Shown: positions 9,860-22,649 of the stretch, piece after piece | Position numbering within the stretch: the first letter of the stretch is position 1 | Layout of the letters: each line of letters starts with the position of its first letter | Origin: Epiperipatus broadwayi | Taxonomy: Eukaryota > Onychophora > Udeonychophora > Euonychophora > Peripatidae | Length of the DNA stretch: 64,000 bases | Assembly (NCBI GenBank): GCA_028023455.1 | Contig: JAQFVV010012402.1 | Span: 10,830,292 to 10,894,291, forward strand | Reading direction: 5' to 3' | Translations under genes and position numbers: made by a program | Notes under the pieces: model-generated | The model's database searches: none | The model's input: the letters and a program-made list of their open reading frames with translations, nothing else | Told to the model about the DNA's origin: nothing

Positions 9860-11817
9860 TATGAGATCAGTTTTATGCAATAATTTATTAATAATAATGT
9901 GAGATAATTTTCCACTTTTTGAAAACAAAAATTCTAAAAATGCATATAAAAATTGAAACTTAGTATTGAATAATTTATTAATTATTCCGAAATGATTTAC
10001 TTGTTCACTTACTTACTATAACCATTATTCTTATAATTGCTCTGATTAGATAATACAGCAATAATTTTATAATCAGCCACAATGTTTAATGCAAGGACTA
10101 GCTGCTACTACTGTAAATTATATTATTAATTTAATTAAAACCGTTACTACTCTCAAATTTGAACTGCCATTAACACTTAAACGAACTGTGTTTCATCATA
10201 ATTATGATACAGTTTAACGTAAAACTTAATTTAAATCAGCAATTGTAAGGATGTTTAAATGAACTTTTTTATAAGCAGTAATTTATAATGATTAATTCTA
10301 ATACATAAATAATTAAATTAATTTATGAAACTTTTAAAAAATAGCGCAATCAAAATGTCTAAAAAATGTTTACAAAATTTATTAATTTACAAAACACAAT
10401 AATAATCAACTGAATTTAAAAGGATAATTATTTAAATTAGCAAAAAAAAAAAAAAAAGAATAAATTAATTTCAGTAAGTTAATGCGTAATAAAACAATTA
10501 CTTTCGGTAAAATAAATTTGAAAACGGAATATATATAAATACTAGCTTTAGCACATTAGGAAATGATGTTTGAGGAAGAATGGTTAAATTGCTTTAGTAT
10601 TGATTTAATTAAATATGCGTAAATATGAAAAATAAATTGCAAAGCAGAAGTTTTAACCTCGGCATTTATTTCGAATCAGAAGGGATCTGTTTTTATTTCT
10701 TCTTCTAGACTACTCCAAATTTTTTTTCCGTAGCGATTCTTAACTAGAAAATCTATTTTCCTGTAACTTTATTTCATTATATTCAAAATATTCTTTTACA
10801 AGCAGACATTCACTCTATTTACTATCTTTATAACTCTCGTTATTGATGAAGACCATTAAACCAAAAATAAGTTTCATCTATCTGGGATTATTGCTTATCC
10901 AAGCTTACAAAAGGTGGCTCTGTTGCAGAATAGACGAAACAAATATCTGTTTTTAAAAGCAAATTCATTCCTATAAACTGTAGGGCAATTGTTTTAAAAC
11001 CAATTTATACTTAATTTTCATGAAATTTTAGTTTTTAAAATTAAATACTGTTTACTCCTGGAATTATTATTTAGTTATTTGCTTTCATCCGTGGGTGAAT
11101 AAATTTTATATACATGATATCCAAAACAAATGAGTTCGTTTTTGATTCTGTTTATTGCTTCTTTATTAGCTTCAAAGGGTTTTATTGAACTATAAATTTA
11201 CAAAACACTACTTAGTATCATATGCATCAATATAAATTTTATTAATACTCCTTTAACACTTAAAGCAAATATTTTTTTATTTATAACACTTCCGGGAGGA
11301 AGTAGAATTCTAAGATGAATTATTATTATTTATATTTTTTTATTTATAAAAATATTGAGGGAGGAAGTAGAAGTAAATAAGAGCTATATATCACATACAT
11401 AAGATAGAGTAATAAAAGCCTACAAGATTTTAAATAAAGGGAGATCTGTGGTTTACATTATATACTCTGTATTTTTTATATTATACTAGAAATGAAAAAA
11501 AATACAAATATATGTGTAACAGAAGAAAAAAATCACAATTTTGAATCAGGTTAGCATTTTCTGACTGCTGCATAGGATTTACATCTTTCTATTTTCATTA
11601 TTGCATTAAGGTCTTTTTTGCTTTTAATTATCTAGTTATCATTTTATAATAGTGAGTCATATCATAAATTCAAACGAAGTCACATTAGTGTCCATGTGTC
11701 TGAATAAATATTTGTGAATTTTTTTCATCTCTTATGCATATAATATCCATTTTGTTCCTAATTTATTAGGGTGACTTCTTGTATTTGAACTATACATAAA
11801 TGTACATCTGGTACACC
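9860..11817. other. AT-rich non-coding stretch
   Basis: No gene recognised. It holds an A homopolymer near 10442 and small imperfect hairpins. Two GAGGAAGTAGAA phrases near 11293 and 11362 suggest a small local duplication. Confidence 0.5.
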
Positions 11818-12559
11818 TTAATGAGAGTAGTATAAATGTTCTGACTCAAATGTGTATATAAATACCTTTTTTAAAGATATTGAGAATGTTATAATTTTTA
11901 TTTTTAAATATTTTGGGAATCTCCAAGTAGATATTATTAAATATGCGGCTTGTGAATAGAAAATGTGATTACTTCTGATTTTCTCTGACATAGTTTGCAT
12001 ATGTCTTCAATATTAGAGCAATTCCATTTATATCTGTAGAAATAAAGAGTAGGAAGTGCTTCAAGATTTAGTTCTAGGAAAACAAACTGTAGTATTTTGG
12101 TTCTAATGAACAGTATTTGAATTTTTTAATCAACTGCTTCATGGTTATGCTTAAAGGGGGTTTGTTATTATCATTGGATGGAGACACACAGATTGAATAT
12201 ACATCTCAGTATTTAATTTTATTCTTTGGAGAACTATATTAAATTGAGAATGCATAATAAAGGAGAAATTAAAATTACTCCAGTAATAGCATACTAGTGG
12301 CAGCCAGGGTATGGGTGTAATTTTAAAAACTATATCTCTAATATCATTTCACATGACAAAATAAGATTAAATGTTTTTTTAATTTAGAACATTTTTATAG
12401 AATGTAAACCCAATTCATTTTGAAATAGAGGGTGCAGAATCTTATAAGGAATACTGATGTCATTTCCCCCTCTATAACAATTTCCTACACATTGAGTAAA
12501 TTTTAGATGTAAAAGCTTTGGGTATATTATTATAAGTGTATAGTATGTGACCCATATCA

Positions 12560-13430
12560 TTATTAGGAGACTGAAAAGCACCACTTTGGTATAGAGTGAT
12601 AAATATGACTTGAAAAAAGAATTATATTCTCAACTTTATTCATTAGTTTTCTCTGTATCTGTAATTGCATTTCCAAATTATTCAAATAAAAAGGAAATCC
12701 CATAAATGAGCTTGGCTTTCCTTTGAAGCATTGTTCATGTTGGCATCTTGAGTACATAGACCATGCACTGGATTTTTTTAAAATTGAACTCCAGTTTATG
12801 TTTGACTGAGTAATCATTTAGATTTTTATTACTTTTGGCATCTGTTTTTTAGTTGGCAGAAAGATTATGTCATCCATGTATACAATGCATAAAACATTTG
12901 TGTTCAATCCAGATATAAATATTTCACTCATCTCATTTTCAATTGCTTTATAGAGAAGATCAATATAAAATGTGAAAAAAAGCACTTAATAATAAACCTT
13001 GTGGAATTGAGTTAAATGGAATGAATGATGGTGAGTACTTGCCATTAAGAGTTATCTGAATTTCTCAATTTAATGCATTAATTAAAATATCAATTGGTAT
13101 CATATCAAGTGCTGATTTTATGTCTAGTTGAACTATAACTGGTTCATATTTTTTGTTGTTTATGATTGTATTGATTATTGACATATAAAAATTCTGCCTA
13201 CCCAACCGATGAGTCTATCTTTGCAAACTGGGTTTTTGATAGCAATAGCAAAATATAAGATTCAATTCTATCTTTAAACACTGATTACAAGATTTTAATC
13301 CAAAATGAATTTATTGATATGGATCTAAAGATTTTGAAATATAGTTATATTTTCCTTCTTTTTAACAAATGGAACCAGTGAGATGGGACAAAATCCACGT
13401 ATGTGATAGATTCTCTTTGTTAGAAAGTTA
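12560..13430 (-). pseudogene. LINE reverse transcriptase domain (Tx1/L1-like), decayed
   Basis: In minus-strand order: FCPISLVPFVKKKENIT (fingers, usual R-P-I-S-L), VIVQLDIKSALDMIPIDIL (motif A region), NGKYSPSFIPFNSIPQG (motif B, PQG kept), AFFHILYIDLLYKAIENE, and CIVYMDDIIFLPTKKQMPK (motif C; Y-M-D-D encoded at 12869-12880 on the minus strand). FKGKPSSFMGFPFYLNN follows (usual FLG-P-F thumb region). Both catalytic aspartates of motif C survive, while motif A and the links between blocks are broken by stops or frame changes. No functional protein can be made. Confidence 0.72.
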
Positions 13431-14199
13431 GCAAATTGACTTAAATGTTTGCATACAAAACAAGGTATTTCATGCATCCCTGGATGACATGAGTTTGATA
13501 CTGAAGCAAGTTTTTTTTTTAAACTTGGGTACAAAAGTTATATTGTCCTCTGATAGTCCCAGAAAATTTTGTGAAGACTTAATTTTTCCCTCTTTTGATA
13601 TTTCTAATTTCACCAACAAGCATTCAAAATGTGGTATAATTACCAGTAACTTATTTCTGTAATATGAATAGAGTGGCTCTAACATGAAGTCACCTGCAAT
13701 GATTTACTTTTCTATTTCAATTGCTGTCAGAATGCAGTTTAGTGGAGCTTGTCTCCTGCCCAATAAATATATTGCCTAAACCACATGTGGGTTTGATTCA
13801 GGTATATTTTTCTTTTCTTTATTGCCAGGAATTCTCTTAATGTATCACAAGCTGATAAATATGCTTTCCTCAGGACTATTACATTTGTACAGCCCTCTAT
13901 TATGAATAGCATAAAATGTAATTCTTTTGAGAAATTTATCTGCAAATGCTAAAACCTTTGAGGGGATGGTTGGTTTCTTCTCATTCTATCAACTCTATAT
14001 GAGATTATGTTGACAAATGCAATCCATGTTTGAACAGGGTCCATTTCCAAGTCGTGAATTTTGAATAATAATATGTATATTTCCGAGAAGATATAGGTCT
14101 ACATGAGAAATCATTTTTTAAGATACAGATTAATACTGAAAAAAAATAGTTTTTGGGTGATATGCTGATCATATGATGCAATTCTGGAAAATAAAAAAA

Positions 14200-14680
14200 A
14201 CAAGGTCAATTAAAGACAAGTATCAGTCATTGTTAAAGGAGATATAATTCTGTAAAAGAAATCCTTCTCCAGACATGAGAGGGAATGCCAGCAGATGTAA
14301 CCATTTTTTTACCAATTTATTGTACAACATATTGAAGTCTTCTATTAGATTTATAAGATGTATCAAGGATGCAAATTTTGAGATTAATGTATGTATAAGT
14401 CTATTATGTTCAGTGTTATTCTTTTGTGGTATAATGTAATAATTAGTATGTATGCATCAATATATTATTTTTAATGAACTGAATGAATAGGTTTTGTTTA
14501 TCACAATTCCTATTACAGCTGAAGGTGAGAAAGCTACTATGGAAAATAATAAATATCCTTGTTTATCATAAAATTTTGATGAATTTGTTTGTGATTTGTT
14601 GTATATCTTAGTTTCCAGCAAACCAATTATGTATGGTTAGATAATATGAAGCCATTTTTTAAGTTGATGTGTTTTTTCTA
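14200..14680 (-). pseudogene. APE-type LINE endonuclease domain, decayed
   Basis: Recognisable blocks on the minus strand are YIIGLLETKIYNKSQT (usual L-Q-E-T with the catalytic glutamate), FYDKQGYLLFSIVAFSPSA running into VIGIVINK (usual S-A-G-V-x-I-L-I), and LIEDFNMLYN (usual G-D-F-N, first glycine changed to glutamate). This is the family that nicks target DNA for LINE insertion. Further histidine and aspartate motifs cannot be followed. It lies upstream of the RT, as expected. Confidence 0.6.
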
Positions 14681-14949
14681 CAAAGTTTAATCTCTGACAT
14701 TGATATATCCTATTTTTATTAGCATTCTGTCTTCTTTAGGGTATAAATATAAATAATACAAAAATATGTTTACTCATGTTAAGTGGTTAGTTTTATCTAA
14801 AGATATTATACTCTCATGCAATAACTCCAGAGATTTATCACAAGCAAGTATATTTGGATATGATTCATTTACCTATTTTATGTTGATTGACTCCTCATTT
14901 GAAGTATCACCTGCATCAGAATCTGGAAAGTTTATATTTGGCTTTTTAC

Positions 14950-16029
14950 TTTTTTAATATGATCCAGAATCTGTGGTATATCCTCATCCCTTAATCCTGG
15001 GCTTTGCACATCACTTTTCCTTTCTTTTTTCTTGCATGGCAGATGACCTGGTTTGCATCTGATAACCAGTGCATTTATATTCATGTCTGAGTAGGATGGG
15101 CTATATATTGTTGTCTTTATAATATCTTATGTAGTTTTTTTTATTATAACTGTTTCTGTGAGAATTTGTTTACTAATTCCCCCTGTGTCTTTTTGTGGTA
15201 AGGAAATGTTTTGATTTGATAGTTGATTTTGTTTTAAATATCATTATCTGTTAATATATTTTGTATATTACTATATCAAAATTAACATCAATTATATCAG
15301 TGATTGACTTTTCCCCTACTGAATGTTGCATATTATTATTTATATCATTTTTCTTTTTGCACTGATGTATTGATGTAGCTCTCATTTCACAATGTGGACA
15401 CTTAATTTTTGGAAATGTACTTATGATGTTATTTCTTTGCTTACAGTTGCAGCATTATGGTTTGATTCCATGAATTATTAAGAGAAGTATTGTTTTCTGG
15501 TCAGTATTTTGTTTAAATTCAATTTAAAATAATTATTACTTAAGATAGGTATAAATGTATCTTTTAGACACATGGGTTGGAATGTTACCACTGATTCAAA
15601 AGGCTCCATTAATTTCTAAAAGTCATTAATGTTATAATTGAAATAGGTGTTTTTTTTTATAATTCTGGTTACATACTTTTCTCTATTCCAATGTACTTTA
15701 ATTAGTGCATATTTTTTCAGCATGTAAATTTTTTTTTTTTCAAATCTATTTCTTTGTTCTTCATCAAAAAAATTTGAAGCAATATATCTGGGATTTGTGT
15801 GACCAGTAATCCACAATATGGAATCTCACATGTTGTTTACTGTAAGTGCTTTATACAATAAACTTTTTGAAAATCTGTAGAAAGTGCAATTTATATTCGT
15901 AATTGCTAGGATAATCGAGTGATCAATTAAAAAACAGTTAAATGAAAAATAAAGATCTTTCGATTTTGTTGCATTGAAGGCCTCTAAAATTCTGCTTATG
16001 TTTTCCTTTATCCAGGTCTCTTCCATCAT
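14950..16029 (-). pseudogene. ORF1-like zinc-knuckle region of the same LINE
   Basis: Short frames on the minus strand read MEETWIKENISRILEAF near 16025, then ITGHTNPRYIASNFFDE and EEQRNRFEKKKIYMLKKYA near 15780. A cysteine pair with downstream His/Cys (KCPHCEMRATSIHQC) lies near 15390 and a second partial knuckle (RCKPGHLPCKKK) near 15045. Cys/His knuckles just before the endonuclease fit an RNA-binding ORF1 product, or its fusion to ORF2. I do not recognise the N-terminal part by name. Confidence 0.4.
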
Positions 16030-16533
16030 GTTGATAAACTATTGTGGTGCATTCATTAATATGTTTAATTTAATAGGGTCAGTCATTGTCATTCTATGAA
16101 ATCTTGCATTCTGATTTATATTTTTATTGAAAAAAATTGTTATTATTATTCCTTCTTTCATCATTATGTGGCAATGATCTTAAGGCTTTCATTTCTTGTG
16201 CATATGAATGTAAATTCACTTTGCACATGGAGTTCATGGTGGCAGACATATTTTTCATGGCAAATGTTTGAGGTCAAATCCTTTTATGAGGAGTTGTCAA
16301 ATCAGCCTGTCTAATAAATTTTTCCCGATTTCCAATGCTTAACAACAATTCTGTTTTATTCCTTATATTATTCAAATACTTTCCCATTTTTCTAGGCACA
16401 GTCTCAGTGATATGATGTGCAGAATTTTTAAAAAGAAAATTTGTAGTGGAAAACTGCCTTATTATGCCACAAATAAGGATACTAAATTATAAGACTGGTT
16501 TTACTTGATCAGCTAAAGATTACATATTTTTTT
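16030..16533. other. Non-coding stretch
   Basis: Nothing recognised. The open frame at 16096-16314 (plus) looks like chance. Confidence 0.45.
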
Positions 16534-16627
16534 AAGTGTCATAGCATCGGCCAGGACGCAAACCCGCAACCCGGGCAACTACCTGCAAGTGCAAGATAGT
16601 CACGCTGACTTCTCGACCACCAATGCA
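16534..16627 (-). repeat. tRNA-derived SINE-like copy (family of three in this window)
   Basis: On the minus strand it begins GCATTGGTGGTCGAGAAG (A-box region), runs through an anticodon-arm-like hairpin, contains the B-box-like GGGTTTGCGTCC, and ends GATGCTATGACACTTA then an A-run. The same head (ATTGGTGG) and tail (ATGCTNTGACA plus A-rich) occur at 62285-62360 and 63914-64000. A tRNA body with an A-rich 3' tail is the hallmark of a simple SINE. It is GC-rich against its surroundings. Confidence 0.6.
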
Positions 16628-19379
16628 AGACAAGATTACATATTTTATCATGAATTTATCATGGCTTTCTCAAAAAGACCACATCTTCAATTACAGGATG
16701 AAATTCTGACTAATAAAAGAGAAAACATAAAAATGATAAAGACTGAGCTCAACTAGTTGAAAAGCAGTCATAATCATTGGAGCAGAATATATTAGATAAC
16801 TATACTAAAATGTCAAAAAAAAAAAGAAAAAACCACTAGTTAGAGATCAGCATGCAGGGAAAAGTGATGCAAAACCTAAACATTATATCCAATAATAAGG
16901 AAATTGATGTGAGAGTGCACTCAATTGAAAGATGATGGTAAAGCAATGTTCAACAAATACAATTTTAATTTAATTGTAAGATAGATGTAGTTTAGTTTAA
17001 CTGTAAGTCTTAGGATTTTTTAAAAAAAAATGAAAAGTTGCCTATTATTTATATTAATGGTCAATTTTATTCCTTCCCCTAACCTAGGGGCAGTTGAGAT
17101 GGAGATTTGTCTACCTCAATAGTAATTTATATAAATATTTAGTGTTGGATTAAGCACAAACAATTTTTAATTCAAGTTGTGTGTGATTTTAACATATATA
17201 CATAGGTGTGTTATTACATATATACACATACATTAATAGAGAAAAAATGTTTCAAGATTAGTTCAGTTTATTTAAATGTAAAGAATTTTAAAAATATATA
17301 CTTTAGAGTCAAATTTATCTTTTGGTAAAATATTTTTTTTACATTTCAGGCCGAATTTATTATCTTTCAGTAAATTTTTTTTTTCACATTTCAGGAATAA
17401 TGCTTAATTATAAAATGTTTTTCTTATCAATTCTAATCATTTTGTTACAATAAAATCTATTTTTTTCTTCATTATGTATTGTTCTGATATTAAGTCTTGT
17501 TATATTTAAAATTTGAGATTAATGTGATTATAAATTTGGAATTGCTTAATTAAAAATGAGAGCTTATTTACTGGTTTAATAATTAAAGAGATTCCTGAAA
17601 TTCTTGAGTGGGCTAAACAGTGAACTGTAGTCTATAAAAAGACCAACTAAAATTATATATTGTTCTGTTGGATTCTGCTGATTCAGTTTGCATTTTGATC
17701 TTGCTTGTTCACTACTGATACTGTTATATATAACTGTGACTATCTTGATATAACTTGCTCCAGTTACATAAGTTATGTGCTGCTGAAGCACCCAAAAGAT
17801 GAACTTCATTGTCCAACATGAACTTATAGCCATCATATGCTAACCTCACCTGATAATTGACCACCTAAGCCAACTGATTGTATCAAAGAGACCATTAAGA
17901 CACACCTATCTGTATTAACAAAGCAGCTTCATGACAAACTACATATCTGATTAAGAGAAATCAAGAATGAAGACATGAAAACCAATATGTCAGCATATAT
18001 ATGCATTAATATAATAATTCATTTGTACTGAAAGTAATAGCTCTATATCCACTTCACTATGGACTTTATTGAGATATATCAGTAGGTAATTGATATGTGT
18101 AAGGGGGTAATTTTATATGTCTGTATATTGATTCTATTTTTCTATATATTATATATTGTAATTATTGTAATAATGTTTTATTTAAACCCTTTAATTTCAA
18201 TAAATTTGATAATTGATAGTTAATTTCAATAGTTTGCAATAGTTTTTCTAAAGTTATTTTTTTTCTTCATTTGAATTTTAAAAGAAAATTTATTTAAAAG
18301 AAACTTAAAGCAAGTTTATTTTCCCTTTCACTTTTCTTATAGTTTAGTGAATCTAAGTTACAGAATAAGAATATGAAAAAAAGAAATACTAAGTTTAAAA
18401 AAGATCGAGATTGCTGTTTTTTAATATATCTATTTTGGATGATTAATAATGCTTTAGAACTTATAAGTGTCATTACATATTTGTCCTTGACATATATAAA
18501 AGTGTGTATATATTTTATATAAATGTTGAACAGTTTAAATTATCAACAGTTTTGTTCTTATTATTTATATAATACATATCTGAAAGTGAAATAGAAAGTT
18601 TTGCTTGAGTGTGTATATGCATATATAAAGTGATCTAGTGGATACTATATGAAAGTTTATTTATATATTTGGCTGTTTTATTTTATTTCTCTGATTACCA
18701 CTATATATAAGTGGGCATTGATATTTGGCATCAGGTTTAGGGATATTTCCATTCTATGTTAATTTTTATGTAATATTATATTTGCTATTTGAAATTGGTG
18801 GATATTTTGACGTTAGCAAAGTGCCTTAAATATTCCCATGCATTCATATATATTTTTGTTTTTTAATTAACATGGGTTGTTTATGGGCCTCATGATTATT
18901 GTTATTTATAAATTTATTTTCATGGTTTGGATCTTGTGCACTACATATGAGCTTTGTTTAGTGATATCACTGTTTGTGAGTCAATATAGTAATTGAACCT
19001 GCTGATTTTGATTATGGATTAAGATTATAAAAAATCTATATGCTTGCACATCTAAAATTATCAAGTCTGTCAAATTCATTTTTTATAAAGAGGATTAAAG
19101 TTAATATTGAGGGGAAGAATAATATAATAAGCTATCAGATGTCAGTTACTTTACTTAATTACCTTAAAAGGTTTAATAGTCATTTAAACAATATACTTAT
19201 TATATTTCCAATATTTAAACCTTACCACTAATATAAGCTTGTTATTTCATTCTTAATTAAGAAATATTGTTGTCAATTGTTAGATTTGTCTGGCATTTGT
19301 TTATTGTTGCCTACCCTGCCAATTATTTATTTTGAAAAGAATTGCTAATCTCCCTGATCTAGTAGCAATAATTAATCTA
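16628..19379. other. AT-rich non-coding stretch
   Basis: No gene recognised. The part at 17590-18060 is less AT-rich and reads like the remains of some unique or repeat-derived sequence, but no domain is visible; its open frame at 17576-17836 (minus) has no known motif. Confidence 0.45.
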
Positions 19380-19556
19380 TATATAAGGAGAACAGCTGTA
19401 TTCAGCACCTGAGTGGATATCATCAACAAATTACAAATATTGATGAGATGTGAAGTGATGTATTATGGCTTCTCCTTAAACGAAGTCAAGAATATCTCAG
19501 CAATTATGTCCAGATAAACCTGTTAGCCACTTTATTTTACATTCCCCACTCTAAAT
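19380..19556 (-). other. Probable 3' UTR of the LINE fragment
   Basis: About 175 bases downstream of the LINE stop lack open frames and precede ordinary AT-rich DNA. They are assigned to the LINE by position only; no poly-A or simple-repeat tail was found. Confidence 0.35.
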
Positions 19557-20281
19557 TTACCCATAATCTGCTCTATCCCATTTCCACAACATAATCTTTG
19601 TCAACTCTATAACCTTTATATCTAAATCCCCCTTATCTTTTCTCAAACCCAGCATAAAAACCAATAATTCACTTTCTGTATAATCACTCTTTTCATATTT
19701 ATTTTTCCCAACTTCATTATATGTACCCTTTCTGTTTTCAAACATTTACTTTCAATTAACAAATGCCTAATATTTTCAATTTCTTCCTTACATAATTTAC
19801 AAAATAAATCATCCATATTTTTCCATTTACATGTATATTCTTTTGTAGCTAAAGATCCTGTTCGAACCTTAAACAATAAACTACTTTCCTTACTATTATC
19901 ATATATTAACTCACACCTAATATTCTGTTTATTTCTATATATATTTAAACTCTTTTTACTCTCCATACTATTTCTCCATCTCTCTAACTCCCTAGTCTTT
20001 ATTAATAAATTTATTCTTTTATCCCATTCCTTACTACTATAACACTCAATAATCCTCTTAACACAATCATCCCATCTTTTGTACAAATATACTGATATAA
20101 ATTCTTTATCCAAATCTTTTGCATACTGCATTACCTTTCTCACCCATCTTGTTACCTGCCCTTTACTCATAACCCAATTAAATACTATTTTAGCTATTCT
20201 TTTATTATCCATAAACTGCAATCTACCAAACATTTTCATTTTACTTTTTGCATCTCTCAAATGAAAACTTGACCATCCCAT
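19557..20281 (-). pseudogene. C-terminal part of a LINE polymerase, one frameshift from open
   Basis: The minus strand has 212 open codons (20281-19643), then a frame change near 19740, after which a second frame continues to a stop at 19557. The start MGWSSFHLRDAKSK and the block KMKMFGRLQFMDNKRIAK match the post-RT region of several LINE clades. Further on, LLFKVRTGSLATKEYT and the cysteine-histidine cluster FCKLCKEEIENIRHLL plus a later Cys (C-x2-C-x8-H-x6-C) match the C-terminal zinc-binding end. The last block is KIMLWKWDRADYG. The insert is 5'-truncated at about 20281, where unrelated sequence begins. The single frameshift marks it as fairly young. Clade not certain. Confidence 0.7.
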
Positions 20282-21529
20282 TTTAGGCTAGAGGTTTAGT
20301 GGCACCCTCTTGTGGTGGATAGTAGGAGCAGACTATACAATATAATATATATATACTATTTTTAATTTTTTAGTATTTAGATAGTTTTTGCAATTATTCC
20401 AATTCAAAATTTAAGACGGAAATATTTAAAAATTTAATCATGCACTTTAAAAATAATTTGCAATATTGTTTTGTTTATGAAGAAAGCATTTATAAAAAAT
20501 TCAACTTTTACAATCAATAAAAAATAGAATTTCATCCATTTTTATTTAAAAAGGGAACTTCAAAATTAATTAGATTTGTTTTTATTTCTATTTTAACTGA
20601 GCTTGAAGACACCTTTTAGTCTAAGCCTTTTTAATATATATATACCACTCTCTTTCATGCATCAATGAAAATATACTGAACCCTCTATAATTGTCATATG
20701 GCATTTTCATTGATTTCTAAGAAATGTATGAATTTGAAAGGATCAGTTTGATAAAAGTATATTAATTTTTGATTTCAAAATTTTACTTAATTAATAAACA
20801 AATAAAGATGAACTTTCATTGTTAAATTAAATATATAAAAATTCTATCACAAACATTATGACAAAAAAATAGCATTTAATTGTTAAAATTTATTTATTTT
20901 TAATTATATAGTAAACAATAATATATATATGCAATAAATTTTAAAATTAGTAGCTATTATTTTTATTATTTATTACTTATTTAAATTCCAGCAGTCTGTA
21001 ATACATTAAAGATAGGATATGCTAACATTTATTACTGTGTCTATGCTTGATATATTTGGATGCAATCAGATCTAAAAGAAAAAAGAAAAGATTCAAGGAA
21101 ATTTTTTTATTTATGTTTAAATGTCATAAGTGCGGCTTTATTTGATGGTTAATTAATATGTTATGTGAATGTAAAATGGTAAATATTAAATTGCTAAAAT
21201 AATTTATAACTTTTGGTTAGCATATTTCTTCAATCAGCAATGTAGATTAAATAAATAAATAGCACTATAATTATACCATACTGTTTGATTCCAGACTTAA
21301 CAATATTTGTTACAAATATCCAAATTTAATATCAGCAAGCAATTTCAACCCATTTTTTATGCCAAATCCCAAATCTCTTATATTCATGTGATACAAGCAG
21401 TATTATTTACTCCATAGAAAGTCTTCCAACACTGCATGGAAAAAAGTTGTTTCTAGTGTATTCAAACTGAAGAAAAAAATAAGCCTATGTACTATATCAA
21501 TAGTCTTAAAATCTTACTAATTACAATTA
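20282..21529. other. AT-rich non-coding stretch
   Basis: Nothing recognised beyond TA-rich runs near 20343-20357, 20635-20645 and 20920-20930. Confidence 0.5.
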
Positions 21530-22190
21530 GTCTTCTATAAAACTATTAGATTGTTATCATCTCAACATATAATAGTGAAGAAAATTCACAAAAATTTTAC
21601 CTCCTCAAAAAGTAGGATTAAAGATAAATATTAAGTTTGAAATAATTGAAATAGCTTAAAAACAGAAAATCAAGATGGATAGCAATGGCTTAGAAATGAC
21701 TAATAATTATAAGTATCTTGGTCAAATTATTAATAGTGAAGGAAACAATGAATGAAGTTACACATAGAATTTAATTTGGATCAAGTGCTTTTAAAAAGAA
21801 GTACGGCTATATAATTAAAAACTAAGGTTGGTAATGAATGTCTCTAATAGAAGGGCATTAGTAAAACTGTAGTCCAAATATATGGTAGGCAAATATATAT
21901 ATTGGATTTAACATATGACCATTGAAAACAAGAGATATGTAGAAGAACAATAGTTGGACATGTTTCTAATGAAGATTACGATAAATAGAGTAGTAGAATT
22001 CAAATTGTATCTTAATTTTTTTTTACATATCTATAAACAGACTATATGTGAGATGGATGAATGAGATAAGAATGTCTTCTACCATACTGTGGAAATAAGA
22101 AGCTGCAGATTAAAGAAACTAGTCTTATATTAAAGATACATTTGCCTACAGTAGAATGACTAAAACAGAAAATGTAATCTAAAATACAGG
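21530..22190 (+). pseudogene. Decayed RTE-type LINE, C-terminal part
   Basis: Fragments read, in order, VGLKINIKFEIIEI (usual V-G-L-K-x-N-x-x-K-T), NYKYLGQIINSEGNNE (the conserved YKYLGQ..S.DG block after the RT palm), and MDEXDKNVF-like remnants of the C-terminal W-x-D-D-I-R block near 22050. Stops interrupt nearly every block. It is related in kind to the RTE copies at 27981 and 58040. Inactive. Confidence 0.55.
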
Positions 22191-22649
22191 TTAAACATAA
22201 TTAAGAATTCTCATTATTGACAAATTAATATATTTTTTTAAAAATAATAATAAAAAAAAAAACAACTGAGCTTAAAAATGAATTTTATTTCTATATATTT
22301 GGATATATATATTTAATCTTTTCATGTAATTCTTAAAAAAAAAATAAAAATAAAAAACCAACTGAGTTTAAAAAGAAATTTTATCCTTATATATTTGAAT
22401 ATACAGCTAATCTTCTTATGTCATTAGGTCTGATAAGATTCAGCATCTTATAATGTTATTATAAAGTAATCCACATAATGATCTAGGATTATTTATTGAT
22501 TAGTTTCCAAGATTGTGATTTTTTTTATTTTTTCAGTATGAATAGATAAATGGTCTTTTAAGATAAAGTTTAATTAATCCACAATTTGGGAATTTTATAT
22601 TAGGAAGGCACATGTTCTGAATTATATGTATAAATTTAATATATATATA
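22191..22649. other. AT-rich non-coding stretch
   Basis: Two related ~115-base segments (about 22250 and 22340, sharing CAACTGAG-TTAAAAA and ATATATTTGNATATA) look like a decayed tandem duplication. Confidence 0.45.

Larger units (their letters stand above)
11818..16029 (-). mobile_element. Decayed Tx1/L1-like LINE, near full length
   Basis: On the minus strand, protein fragments appear in the order expected for an APE-type LINE: a zinc-knuckle ORF1-like region (about 16029-14950), an endonuclease (about 14680-14200), a reverse transcriptase (about 13430-12560), and a C-terminal region (about 12560-11820). The wording of the RT (PQG...ILYIDLLYKAIE, then YMDD) and of the endonuclease (LLETK, DFNMLYN) is closest to the L1/Tx1 group as I know it. 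Stops and frameshifts are frequent, so the copy is old and dead. The 3' end and tail cannot be fixed. Confidence 0.7.
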
